From Heterohyrax brucei (Eukaryota; Chordata; Mammalia; Hyracoidea; Procaviidae): a DNA stretch of 64,000 nt. The DNA is taken from contig CM053164.1 in assembly GCA_028571685.1 (NCBI GenBank), positions 37,994,501 through 38,058,500 on the forward strand. The letters are read 5' to 3'. The translations under genes and the position numbers were made by a program. A model generated the notes under the pieces. That model was not told where the DNA came from. It made no database searches and was given only the letters and a program-made list of their open reading frames with translations. Positions 54,620 to 64,000 of this stretch are shown here, one piece after another; within the stretch, counting starts at the first letter, position 1; each line of letters begins with the position of its first letter.

Positions 54620-57046
54620 TTGAAGTCTTTTTCTGGAATGAGCACAAATGTGGATGTTTTCCAGTCGATTGGCCGGGTAGCTGGCTACCAAATTTTTTGG
54701 CATAGGTGAGTGAGCACCTCCAGGGTTGTATCCATTTGTTTAAACATCTTAATTTCTATTCTGACGATTCCTGGAGCCTTGTTTATGCCAGTGTATTCAG
54801 TGCATTGGACTTCTTCTTTCAGTACCACTCGTTCTGATGATATGCTACCTCCTGAAATGGTTGGACGTCAACCAGTTCTTTTTTGTACAGCGACTGTGTA
54901 TTCTTTCTGTTGTTCTTTTGATGTGGCCTGCATCATTCTGTATTTTCCTCATAAAATACTTCAGTATTGCAACTGAGTTTTTGCTTCAGTTCTTTCAGCT
55001 TGAGAAATGTCAAGCATGTTCTTCCCTTTTGGCTTTTGAATTCCAGGTCTTTGCATATTTCATTATAATATTTTACTTGTTTTTTCTCAAGGCCCCCTTT
55101 AAAGCCTTCTATTCAGCTCTTTTGCTTCATCATTCTTTTGTTCACCTTAGCTACTTAACATTCAAGAGTAAGTTTCAGAGTCTCATCTAACACTTATTTT
55201 GATCCATATTTATGCCCATTCCAAAGAATGGTAATCCAACGGATTGTAGAAATCATCAAACACTATTAATATCATTACTCAAGTAAAATTTTGTTGGAGA
55301 TCATTCAAAAACACTTGCAGCAGTACATCAACAAGAAGCTGCGAGAAATTCAAGCTGGATTCAGAAGAGGATGTGGAATGAGGAATGTCATTGCTGAAAG
55401 CAGACAATACCAGAAAAACTATGTGGAGACATTAAGCTGTGTAGATCATAGTGAATTATGATCTACATTTCAAAGAATGGGAATTCCAGAGCACTTAATT
55501 GTGCTTGTAAGGAACCTATGCATAGACCAAGAGGTAGTTGTTGAAACAGAACAAAGGGATACCTTGTGGTTTAAAGTCAGGAAAGGTAAGTGTCAGGGTT
55601 GTATCCTTTCACTGTACTTATTCAATCTGTATGCTGAGCATATCATCCAAGAAGCTGGACTACATGACAAAGAGCTTGGCACCAGGACTGGAGGAAGAAG
55701 CCTCATTGATAACCTACTTTATACATATGACACAACCTTGCTTGTTAAAAGCAAACAGGACTTGAAGCACTTACTGAAGAAAATCAAGGACCACAGCCTT
55801 CAATACAGATGGTATCTCAACCTGAAGAAAACCAAGTTCCTCACAACTGGACCGATAAGCAACATTATGATAAAGAAGAAAAGATCAAAGGTGTCAAGGA
55901 TTTCATTTTACTTGGATCCACAGTCAGTGCTCATAGAAGCAGCAGTCAAGAAATCAAAGGATGCATTGCATTGGACAATTCTTCTGCAAAAGACTCCTTT
56001 AAAGTATTAAAAAGCTAAGATGTCACTTTGAGGACTAAGGTGCACCGGACCCAAGCCATGATATTTTCAGTCACTTTATATGCATGTGAAAACTGGACAG
56101 TGAATAAGGAAGGCTAAAGAAGAATTGATGCCTTTGAATTACTGTGCTGGCAAAGAATATTGAATATGAGGTATGACAATTAAGTCCACAAACTTAATTG
56201 TTCTAAGTGCTACCTCATTGCTGAGTATCACTATGGTGACCTATGAAGCACTCCCCTTGGGAAGTTATGCACTGACACCAGGGCCTAGTCCACCCTTCAA
56301 AGCAATTTTGGAACTCTTTCTGGAATGGTTATAGTACACAGTGGCAGGTGGCAAGTTCACAAACTTAATTGTATTGTTGTCTGTGAGGGAATTTTTAGCC
56401 AGGAAACAAATAACTGTATTGGAACACTCTCCCTACTCACCTCATCTGTCCCCCAATGAATTTTTTCTTTGCCAACGAGAATGGAAATATTGAAAGGAAG
56501 ACATTTGGTTGGCATGCAGGATATCTAGGGTTATATGATGACAGCTCTGATGGCTATTCTAGAGAAAGAGTTCCAAAACTGCTTTGAAGGGTGGGCTGGG
56601 CACTTGGTGTCAGTGCATAGCTTCCCAAGGGGAGTACTTCCAAGGGGATCATAGTGATATTCAGCAATGAGGTGTGTAGCGCTCTGTCTAGGATGCGTTC
56701 GTGAACGTAATTGTCAGGCCTCATATACCATGGGCTGCCAGAACAAACAAATCTATCTTGACAGAAGTACAGCTGGCATGTTCCTTAGAAGCAAGGATGG
56801 CAACACTTTGTCTCCCATACCTTGCACAAGTTATCAGGCGGGACCAGTTCCTGGTGAAGGACATTATGATTGGTGAAGTGAGAGGGTCATCAAAAACAAG
56901 GACTACTTGGCCACGAGAGAGACTGGCACAGTGGCTGCCGCACTGGCCTCCAGCGTAACGGTAACTGCAAGGATGGTTCAGCACGAGGCAGTGCTTCATT
57001 CTGTTACACACAGGGTCGCTGAGCGTTAGAACTGAACTGGGGGCCT
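54620..57046 (+). mobile_element. RTE LINE copy with 5' inversion
   Basis: The left part (54620-55192) is antisense and the right part (55193-57046, less the mariner insert) is sense. Both parts begin at about the same RTE position, the 'gatccatatttat.cccattcc' region. That is the layout left by twin priming. The sense part holds the C-terminal half of the reverse transcriptase, an open stretch at 55477-56010 with LLYTYDTTLLVKSK. The catalytic YADD is changed to YTYD, so it is dead. The 3' end is at about 57046. Confidence 0.85.
56167..56723 (+). mobile_element. short mariner derivative with long inverted arms, copy 3
   Basis: TA at 56165-56166 and 56724-56725. Ends 'tgaggtatgacaattaagt' and 'gtaattgtcaggcctca'. 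Removing it and one TA restores the RTE phrase 'gaatattgaatataccatgg'. A transposase remnant with 'SP(H)LSPNEFF'-like text lies in the middle. Confidence 0.88.
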
Positions 57047-57600
57047 AACAATAAAATGCCTGGAATTCACAAAGTCCCTATTATTCCAGGAGCTCAAGGA
57101 GCTTCTTTTAATTTTGTCTACTTGGTTCACATTCCTAGGAGACAGTGTATATATGTTTTTGAAAACTGGAAAACAAATATTTAGCCATTTCTCCTGGTTC
57201 AGCTGTTCCTTTCCTAACCCAAGCTCCTGCCCCGTGGTGCTGTGTCCTGTCCCACCCTGTTGTGCTGGGGGGACCTCCAGTCCCTGAACAGTGCTTCCAT
57301 GGGGCTTGGCACATTGTCTGTCAACCCCCTCCCACCCTATCCTCACTCCTACCCCCTCTGGGGTACCGACCTGTTCATTAGGGGGTACCTACAACTTGTT
57401 TCCTCTGCTAACCACTCCCTGGTATCATATTTGAGGTGTGTTGCTTGCCAGAGTCCATGCTTCTTCCCAACTTCATCTTCTGGGATTGCCTGGCTAGGCC
57501 CACACTGACACCCTGTGGTGTGTCTGAGCCCTGGAATTGGGGCCTGATGGAGGGGACCATAAAGGATGGATCTCTCCGCAGTCACTGCAGGCTGTTAAGT
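57047..57600. other. intron 4, nothing recognised
   Basis: I see no supported feature. Confidence 0.3.
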
Positions 57601-57790
57601 GAGTGCTCCTCGGTGCCAGGCACTGTGCCAATGGCTCTGTGCACCCTTCAGTTAATCTTCCCACGGGCCCTGTGGCGTAGGCTGTAGTCTCCCCACTTTG
57701 CAGACGTGTAAACAGTGCCTGCTTGTCTGCAGTCACGCAGAGGGCAAGAGGCAGAGTGAGGAAGTGAATGCCTGGCTGGCCCAGCAGGTG
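57600..57790 (+). mobile_element. MIR SINE relic
   Basis: 'ggtgccaggcactgtgccaa', 'ccactttgcagacgtgtaaa' and 'gagtgaggaagtgaatgcct' follow MIR. Confidence 0.75.
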
Positions 57791-58385
57791 TGCGGTGGGG
57801 AATACTGACTTCTTGGATATAAGACCAATTATGTCAAAACCAAAATTTAAAAGAAAACTCAGAACTCAGTTTCTGGGGAAGAAGAGTACAGAAAAGCAGA
57901 AATCCAGGGACATATGGAGTCACTGAAGAAAAGGATGAAAGACTTTGCCAGGGAAGTTAACAGCTGTGAGTGGCCTGGACAGAATGGATGCAGAAGAAAC
58001 TGCTGGCCCAGTCCAGAAAGCAGCCATCACTGGCTTTAAAAAAGCAGCTATCAGGCACAGTTTCTTCCCCAGTTGTAGTTCTTGAGCTCTATAATTTTTT
58101 TTAAAAAATGAATTTCAATCGTAACTCTGTCCTTTCAACCAGGAGATAATACAGGAAGTCCCCTGGTTATCAACTTGCAACTTTCATACAACCCACCACT
58201 GCAAAGCCTATCAGGAGAAAACTGACCTGGTGTCCACCCCTGGCCTCCCATAGCAGCTGTATTTCTCCTACGGGTGTAAGTGCTGTAGAGTCCTTGGGCG
58301 GCAGTCAGGGCAGACGCTGGTGTGAACAACTGCTCTGTCTCTGAGACCTAACTGGCCAGACAGTAGGCTCATGCTGCCTTTTTTG
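57791..58385. other. intron 4, nothing recognised
   Basis: I see no supported feature. Confidence 0.3.
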
Positions 58386-58389
58386 TTTG

Positions 58390-59325
58390 TTTGTTTTTAA
58401 ATAATTGCAGTGAAAAATATACATAGCAAAACACACCCCGTGTCAACAACATCTGCATGTACAATTCACTGGCACTGATTACATTCTTTCATGTAGTGGA
58501 ATATTCTTACTCTCCTTTTCCAAATCCTTCTACACTATTAATATAAACTTAATGCCACCAAAAACACAAACTTCTCCTTCCTCCCCCTCATCTCTGGTGA
58601 TTACTAATAATCTTTGGTTTCTGTATACTTGCTTATTTTATATAAGTGAGATCATACAGTATTTGTCCTTTTGTGACTGACTTATTTCACTCAACATAAT
58701 TTTGGCAAGATTTGTCCTTGTTGTACCGTGCGTCAGGACGTCCGTCTTCTTTATGACTGCGTAATGTTCCATTGTGTGCATATAGTGAGTTTTGTTTATC
58801 CAGTTCATCTGCTGATGGACATTTAGGTTGTTTCCACATTTGGGCTGTTGTGAAAAGTTCTGCAGTGAACACTGGTGTGCAGGTTTCTCTTTGCTTTCCT
58901 GCCTTCACTGTTTTTGGAATACACCTAGGATTCGGAATGCTGGGTTCCATGGTAGTCCTGTGTTCAGCTTCTTTAGGAACTGCTGAGTCCTTTTTCAGAG
59001 CAGCTGTGCCATTTCACATCGCCACCAGTGCTGGATGAGGCTCGTGTTTCTTCGCGTCCTCTGCAGCACCCGTTGTTTTCTAGCTTTTTGGTTATTGCCA
59101 CTCTGAGGGGGTCAGGAGATCCTGGTAGTACAGTGGGTTAAGTGCTACATTTGGTAACCAAAAGGTCGGTAGTTCAAATCCACCAGGTGCTCCTTGGAAA
59201 CTCTGGGGAGCAGTTCTCTTCTGACCTCTAGGGTCACTATGAGTTGGACCCAACTCAATGGCAGTGGTTGGGTTCGCTTTTTGAATAGGGGTCAGTGATG
59301 TCTCATTGTACAGTTCCGTGGTACG
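58390..59325 (-). mobile_element. old L1 3' region split by a SINE
   Basis: 58390-59115 is the reverse of the L1 3' UTR and ORF2 end ('gttccattgtgtgcatatag', 'ctgatggacatttaggttg', 'gccaccagtgctggatgag'). It resumes at 59288 ('gtcagtgatgtctcattgt'). Confidence 0.8.
59116..59287 (+). mobile_element. AfroSINE-type SINE with target duplication
   Basis: 'gagatcctggtagtacagtg' to 'aactcaatggcagtggttg'. The 8-bp duplication 'ggggtcag' is at 59108-59115 and 59288-59295. Confidence 0.9.
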
Positions 59326-59439
59326 TTAGGGAAGAGGAAAGTCAGCTGATGGAAAATGGGGGCTTGGTGTCACCATTCCACAGGAATCAGGAATCCATTC
59401 AGAGAACAGGCTGGGGTGGGTGGGGCCAGCTCACCTGTC

Positions 59440-59635
59440 AGCCATCCTGTATTTTCTTGCAGTGCGAACCTCAGTCTAGCCCATCAAGGTCTTCTGGGAA
59501 TTTTGTTAAAATGTAAATTCCTGGGCCTCCCCTCAGACCTCCTGATTCAGCTTATCCAGGGCTGGTACCAGAAGTCTACATGTCGACAGGGCCCACCTGA
59601 CTCTGCCATGTGGAGTCTTTGAAAACCAGCACTCA
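59440..59635 (+). mobile_element. MER5A-like hAT relic
   Basis: 'gttaaaatgtaaattcctgg', 'cctcctgattcagcttatcc' and 'tttgaaaaccagcactcac' follow the MER5A order. Confidence 0.65.
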
Positions 59636-59844
59636 CTCCCCCAATTCCTCCCTAGGCACCCCAGCTCCTTACTAAGACCCAACTGAGGTCACCGTTCGCT
59701 GCTTCCTCATCCTCCCTTGTTCTTCCTTAGCAATATCACCTTCACCAGCAACTCTCCTGGTGTCATCAGACCTGAGCAGCTAGAGAAGCAGAGAGTGTGA
59801 GTAAAAGCCTAGAGAAGGTTTCCAAGGTAGCTGCCTGGGGGACA

Positions 59845-60000
59845 GTGGTGGCCCAGTGGTTGAGGGTACGTGCTCCAAGGAGGCAGGGCCTGGATTACTT
59901 CTACAGGTCCTCAAACAAGTGACCTGACTTTTTTGGAGGGAAGGAGTCTCAGTCTCTTTGTCTATAAAATGAGGATAATGATATCTGTCTAACTTAGAGC
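59845..60000 (-). mobile_element. MIR SINE relic
   Basis: 'cagtctctttgtctataaaa' and 'tgaggataatgatatctgtc' follow the reverse of MIR. Confidence 0.6.
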
Positions 60001-60781
60001 CCATTTAAGAAATAGAAGAGGTGACTCACGGTGACCCTGTAGGACATTCGTTAGTTCAGAAAGGATATACTGTTCTTCCTAAAGTTATCTAGTTAACATA
60101 CTTTCATAGAATTCAGTATTAATTATCAATCTACTTCCTTATTTAACTACTTAAAAGTTGTCAAAAACTTTTTCTGGAGGAAAAAATGTGCAGCTTCTAA
60201 AGCATCATTAATTATTGTAGTGACTTTCCTTTGTAATAATAAATACAGATTTTTTACTGACTGGTAAAATCTCAACATGCAAAGTACATAAGGAGATTCT
60301 TTCCTTCTCAGTTATGTCTGGGATGCACACGTATCTTTGGAAGTAAACACTCAGTTGTTAGCAATGACTCCAGATGCATTGCTTGCACTGTTGATGTGGT
60401 TACAGAGGGTAATCCTTGTGATCACATGCTCTTTGATTATGTGTGAATACAGAAGTGCCAGAAAAAAAGACCCTATTTTCAAATAAAGTCACATCTTGAG
60501 GTCCCAGGTACTTGAATTTGGGGAGACACCATCCAACCCCATACAGCCAGTTGCCCACCTTGTTGTATAGACAAGAGAGTGAACAGCTTGGAACTCAGAC
60601 CTCCTGAGTGTGCTCTGGAAGGTGACCAGAATTGGGTCCCCTGATGTGTGGTTCCTGTGGCTTCACTGTAGTGCAAGGAGCAGGGTTACAAGGATGACAC
60701 ACAACCTTGAAGGTGTCACAGAGTCTCCATATAGCCCTGAAGGTGAGGACAGCAAGTATTTTTCTCTCTTCTCCCTGACAG
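60001..60781. other. intron 4 end, nothing recognised
   Basis: A possible SINE scrap is at 60017-60050 ('gactcacggtgaccctgta'). Otherwise it is unique sequence leading to the exon 5 acceptor. Confidence 0.35.
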
Positions 60782-60903
60782 TTTGTGAAGTTTGCCAACA
60801 TTGAGGAGGACACTCCATCTTATCATCGGAGCTATGATTTCTTTGTGTCCCGGTTCAGCGAAATGTGCCACTCCAGCCATGACGACTTGGAAATCAAGAC
60901 CAA
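60782..60903 (+). CDS. EFR3B: EFR3B coding exon 5
   Basis: The exon encodes residues 122-161 and two bases (AA) of Lys162. It begins FVKFANIEEDTPSYHRSYDF and ends DDLEIKT. FVKFANIEEDTPSYH is among the most conserved stretches of EFR3 proteins. The acceptor has a long pyrimidine tract (about 60759-60777) and CAG ending at 60781. The donor is GTAAGT at 60904. Length is 122 nt. The phase 0 junction from exon 4 (Ser121 to Phe122) is across 20 kb of repeat-rich intron. The next exon is beyond the window. Confidence 0.95.
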
Positions 60904-61455
60904 GTAAGTAGGGGAAGCAAGGGAGGCCTGCTCAGCTTGTGACAGAAGCCTCTATAGATCTTAAAGGAGTTTCCGGTCAAGTGTTTATTAGATCGTTCTG
61001 GTGCTAATTGCGCTCTGATGTTGCTGGGGAGAAGCCCCATGAGGCTGTAGGAGCAGAAGAGGAGCCAGAGTAACTGGACTTATGCAAGCAGGCAGGCAGC
61101 ACTGGCTCCTGATCTATAGTTCCCAGGGAAATGCCTCTTGAGCCAGAAAACAGGGCTGGATTGTGCTGATGATCCCTTGAGCCAGTGGTAGCGTATACAC
61201 AAACCCTTACTGCTCAGAATTACATACATTTATTCACCCAAGAAACACAGTCATCATTATTCATCAGAGTATACATCCCTCACCTCATCTTGTCACCAGG
61301 AACATTCCAGCCACTGGGCTTTGCGTACTGTCCCTGTGCCTAGATTGCTTCCTTGCATGTCCTCACCTCTTTCAGGCTTTTGCTCCCATGTCCCCTTGTT
61401 GATGAAGCTTCACCCTAAACATACCCACACACTCACAAGAAGAACTCAGAACGTT
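60904..61455. other. intron 5 start, nothing recognised
   Basis: I see no supported feature before the RTE element. Confidence 0.3.
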
Positions 61456-61461
61456 CACCCC

Positions 61462-64000
61462 GTGTTGTTAGTTGTTGTTAGGTGCCGTCGAGTCAGTTCT
61501 GACTCATAACGACCCTATGGACAACAGAACGAAACACTGCCCAGTCTTGCACCACGTCCACAGTCATTTTTATGCTTAAGCCCATTGTTGTGGCCACTGT
61601 GTCAATCCATCCGTTGAGCGTCTTCCTCTTTTTCGCTGACTGTCCACTCTACCAAGCACAATGTCCTTCTCCAGGGACTAATCTTTCCTGACAATATGTC
61701 CAAAGTATGTAAGACGCAGTCTTGCGATCTTGGCTTCCAAGGAGCACTCTGGTTGGACTTCTTCCAGACCAGATCTTTTGGTTCTTTTGGTGGTCTGTCA
61801 TACTTTAAACCATGCAGTGTGCCCTTGTTCTGTTTGCACAACTGCCTCTTGATCCATATATGGATTCCTGAAGAGCACAGTTTGGTGTTTTGGAATTCCC
61901 ATTCTCCGCAACCTTAGCCATAATTTAGTATGATCTACACAGTCGAATGCTTTTGCATAGTCAGTGAAACACAAGTAAACATCTTGCTGGTATTCTTTGC
62001 TTTCAGCCAAGGTCCCTCTGACATCAGCAATGATATCCCTGGTTCCACATCTTCTTCTGAACCCAGCTTGAATTTCTGGCATTTCCTTGTCAATATATTG
62101 GTGTAGTCGCTTTTGAATGATCTCGATTAGAATTTTACTTGCCTGTGATATCAGCAGTATTGTTGGGTAATTTCCACATTCAGTTTGATCACCTTTCTTG
62201 GGAATGGGTATAAATATGGATCTCTGGCAGTCAGTTGGCGAGGTAGCTGTCCTCCAAATTTCTTGGCATAGATGAGTGAGCACTTCCAGCACTGCATCTG
62301 TTTGTTGAAATATCTCGGTTGATATTCCATCAATTCCTGGAGCCTTCTTTTGTGCCAGTGCCTTCAACGCAGCTTCCACTTCTTCCTTCAGTACCACTGG
62401 TTCCTAATCATATGCTACGTCTTCAAATGGCTGGACATTGACCAGTTCTTTCTGGTCTATAATGACTGTATTCCTTTTGTCATCTTTGGATGCTCCCTGA
62501 GTCTGATAGCTTCCCGGTAGAATCCTTCACTGTTATAACTCGAGGCTTGAATTTCTTCATCAGTTCTTTCAGCTTCAGAAATGCAGAACATGTTCTTCCC
62601 TTCTGGTTTTTCATTTCCAGCTGTTTGCACATGTCATTATAATACTTTCTTTTGTCTTCTCAAGCTGCTCTCTGAAATCTTCTATTTAGGTCTTTACTTC
62701 ATCTTTCCTTCTTTTTGCTTTAGCTGCTTGATGTTCAAGAGCACATTTCAGAGTCTCTTCTGACATCCAGTTGGGTCTTTTCTTTGTTTCCTGTCTTTTT
62801 AATGACCTCTTGCTTTCTTCATAAATGATGTCTTTGATGTCATTCCACAATTCATCTGGTCTTCAGTCATTAGTGATCAACACATCAAATGTGTTTTTGA
62901 GATGGTCTTTAAACTCAGGAGGGATGCACTCAAGGGCATACTTTGGTTCTCGTGGACTTGTTCTAACTTTCTTCCGTTTCATTTTGAATTTGCACGTGAG
63001 CAATTGATGATCTGGGCGACAGTCAGCACCTGGTCTTGTTCTGACTGCTGATGTGGAGCTTTTCCATTGTCTTTTTCTGCATATGTAGTCAATTTGGTTC
63101 CTGTGTATATCATCTGATGCGGTCCTTGTGTACAGTCACCATTTGTGTTGGTTAAAAAAGGTATTTGTGGTGAAAAAGTCGTTAGTCTTGCAAAATTCTG
63201 TCATGCAATCTCCGACACTATTTCTATCACCAAGGATGTATTTTCCAACTACTGATTCTCCTTCTTTGTTTCCAACTTTTGCATTCCAGTTACCAGTGAT
63301 TATCAATGCTTCGTGATTGCATGTTCAATCAATTTGAGACTGCAGAAGGTGGTAAAAATCTTCAGTCTCCTCATCTTTGGCCTTAGTGGTTGGTGCGTAA
63401 ATTTGAATAATAGTGGTATTAACTGGCCTTCCTTGTAGGCATATGGATATGATCCTATCACTGACAGCATTGTACATCAGGACAGATCTTGGAATGTTCT
63501 TTTTGATGATCAGTGTAACACCATTCGTCTTCAAGTTTTCATTCCCAGCATAGTAGACTATGTGACAGTCAGATTCAAAATGGCCAACCGGTCTGTTTCA
63601 GCTCACTAATGCCTAGGATGCCAATGTTTATGCATTCCATTTTGTTTTTGACAATTTCTGGTTTTCCTAGATTCAACTTTGCCCATTCCGTGTCCCGATT
63701 GTTATTGGATGTTTGCAGCTCTTTCTGCTCATTTTGAGTCATGCCACATCAACGAATGAAGATCCCAGAGGCCTTACTCCTTTCACGTCGTTAAGGTTGA
63801 CTGTGCTTTGAGGAGGCAGCTCTTCTCCAGTCGTCTTATGAGTGCCTACCAACCTGGGGGCTCACTTTCCAACACCATATCTGACAGTGTTCGGCTGCCA
63901 CTCATAAGGTTTTCCCTAGCTAACTCCTTTTAGACGTACACTGCTGGGTCCTTCTTCCTAGTCTGTCTTAGTCTGGAAGCTCAGCTCAAACTCGTCTACC
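61462..64000 (-). mobile_element. RTE LINE, near full length, internally deleted, runs off the edge
   Basis: The 3' end is at the left ('gttgttgttaggtgccgtcg' at 61469). The reverse transcriptase N-terminal half is open at 61798-62397 on minus, with IFIPIPKKGD, EIQAGFRRRCGTRD and the motif A region YAKAFDCVDH. The endonuclease C-terminal part is at 63325-63534 (IIQIYAPTTKAKDEE). About 0.6 kb of the reverse transcriptase, including the catalytic YADD block seen in the 54620 copy, is missing at about 61800, where the text jumps from TAWFKV to the 3' region. The 5' region continues past the window. Confidence 0.85.

Larger units (their letters stand above)
28383..60903 (+). other. EFR3B: EFR3B gene, part (exons 2-5 and introns 2-4)
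   Basis: Four exons on one strand join without a stop into about 159 codons that match the N-terminal fifth of EFR3B. Intron phases agree at every junction: intron 1 phase 1, intron 2 phase 0, intron 3 phase 2, intron 4 phase 0, intron 5 phase 2. The paralog EFR3A is less likely because paralog-distinguishing words read as in EFR3B (VCGCCG, MACHCQSINLF, MCHSSHDDLEIK). EFR3 proteins sit on the inner face of the plasma membrane through palmitoylated N-terminal cysteines and anchor the PI4KA-TTC7-FAM126 complex that makes PI4P. The ATG exon and the exons after residue 162 are outside the window. No CpG-rich promoter is visible here. Confidence 0.95.

Noticed and set aside
55477..56010. 177-codon RT-like open frame as a domesticated gene
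   Set aside because: The catalytic YADD reads YTYD, upstream sequence has stops, and it lies in a twin-primed dead RTE copy interrupted by a mariner.
61798..62397. Host gene encoding a 199-codon reverse-transcriptase-like protein
   Set aside because: It is the N-terminal RT half of a broken RTE LINE, with stops in the flanking element and the catalytic block missing.

Overview
This window is mammalian nuclear DNA, not bacterial. It has spliced exons with consensus acceptor and donor sites, no operon-like gene packing, and it is crowded with interspersed repeats. The tRNA-derived SINEs (sense core roughly 'agtggttaagagct...gctaaccaaaaggt...cagttcaaatccacc', ending in 'gagtcggaatcgactcgacggcagtggg') are of the AfroSINE type. 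Together with RTE-clade LINEs they point to an afrotherian, most probably an elephant-like species. That assignment is from memory of the repeat families, not from a database search.

One gene is supported: EFR3B, on the + strand. Four consecutive coding exons (exons 2-5 if the short ATG exon is exon 1) lie at 28383-28459, 33354-33481, 40572-40722 and 60782-60903. They join into one open frame of about 159 codons (about residues 3-162 of a protein of roughly 817 aa) with matching intron phases. EFR3B is a plasma-membrane scaffold that recruits the phosphatidylinositol 4-kinase PI4KA through TTC7/FAM126. The window holds at least 28.4 kb of intron 1, all of introns 2 (4.9 kb), 3 (7.1 kb) and 4 (20.1 kb), and the first 3.1 kb of intron 5. 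The ATG exon lies upstream of the window and the remaining exons downstream.

The rest is intron, much of it mobile-element remains: about 35 AfroSINE-type copies in both orientations; L1 fragments, including two elements that keep their 5' ends; RTE LINE copies, among them one 5'-inverted (twin-primed) and one with an internal deletion of the reverse transcriptase; three short mariner derivatives with long inverted arms, each inserted at a TA inside an older repeat; three solo LTRs of one family, each with a perfect 5-bp target duplication; two ~0.9-1.0 kb LTR-like units of an unassigned family; MLT1-, MER5A-, MIR- and L2-type relics; and several tandem repeats, including a 27-bp minisatellite of 11 indel-free units.

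I found no new gene cluster or defence-like system. The most interesting signals are structural: a tRNA-Gly-like head joined to sequence resembling the 5' end of the RTE LINE (18315-18493), the foldback mariner derivatives, the nested and dated insertions, the 27-bp minisatellite, a coding-like but broken minus-strand stretch in intron 2 (32470-33000), and an unexplained 288-codon ORF 1.4 kb upstream of exon 2.
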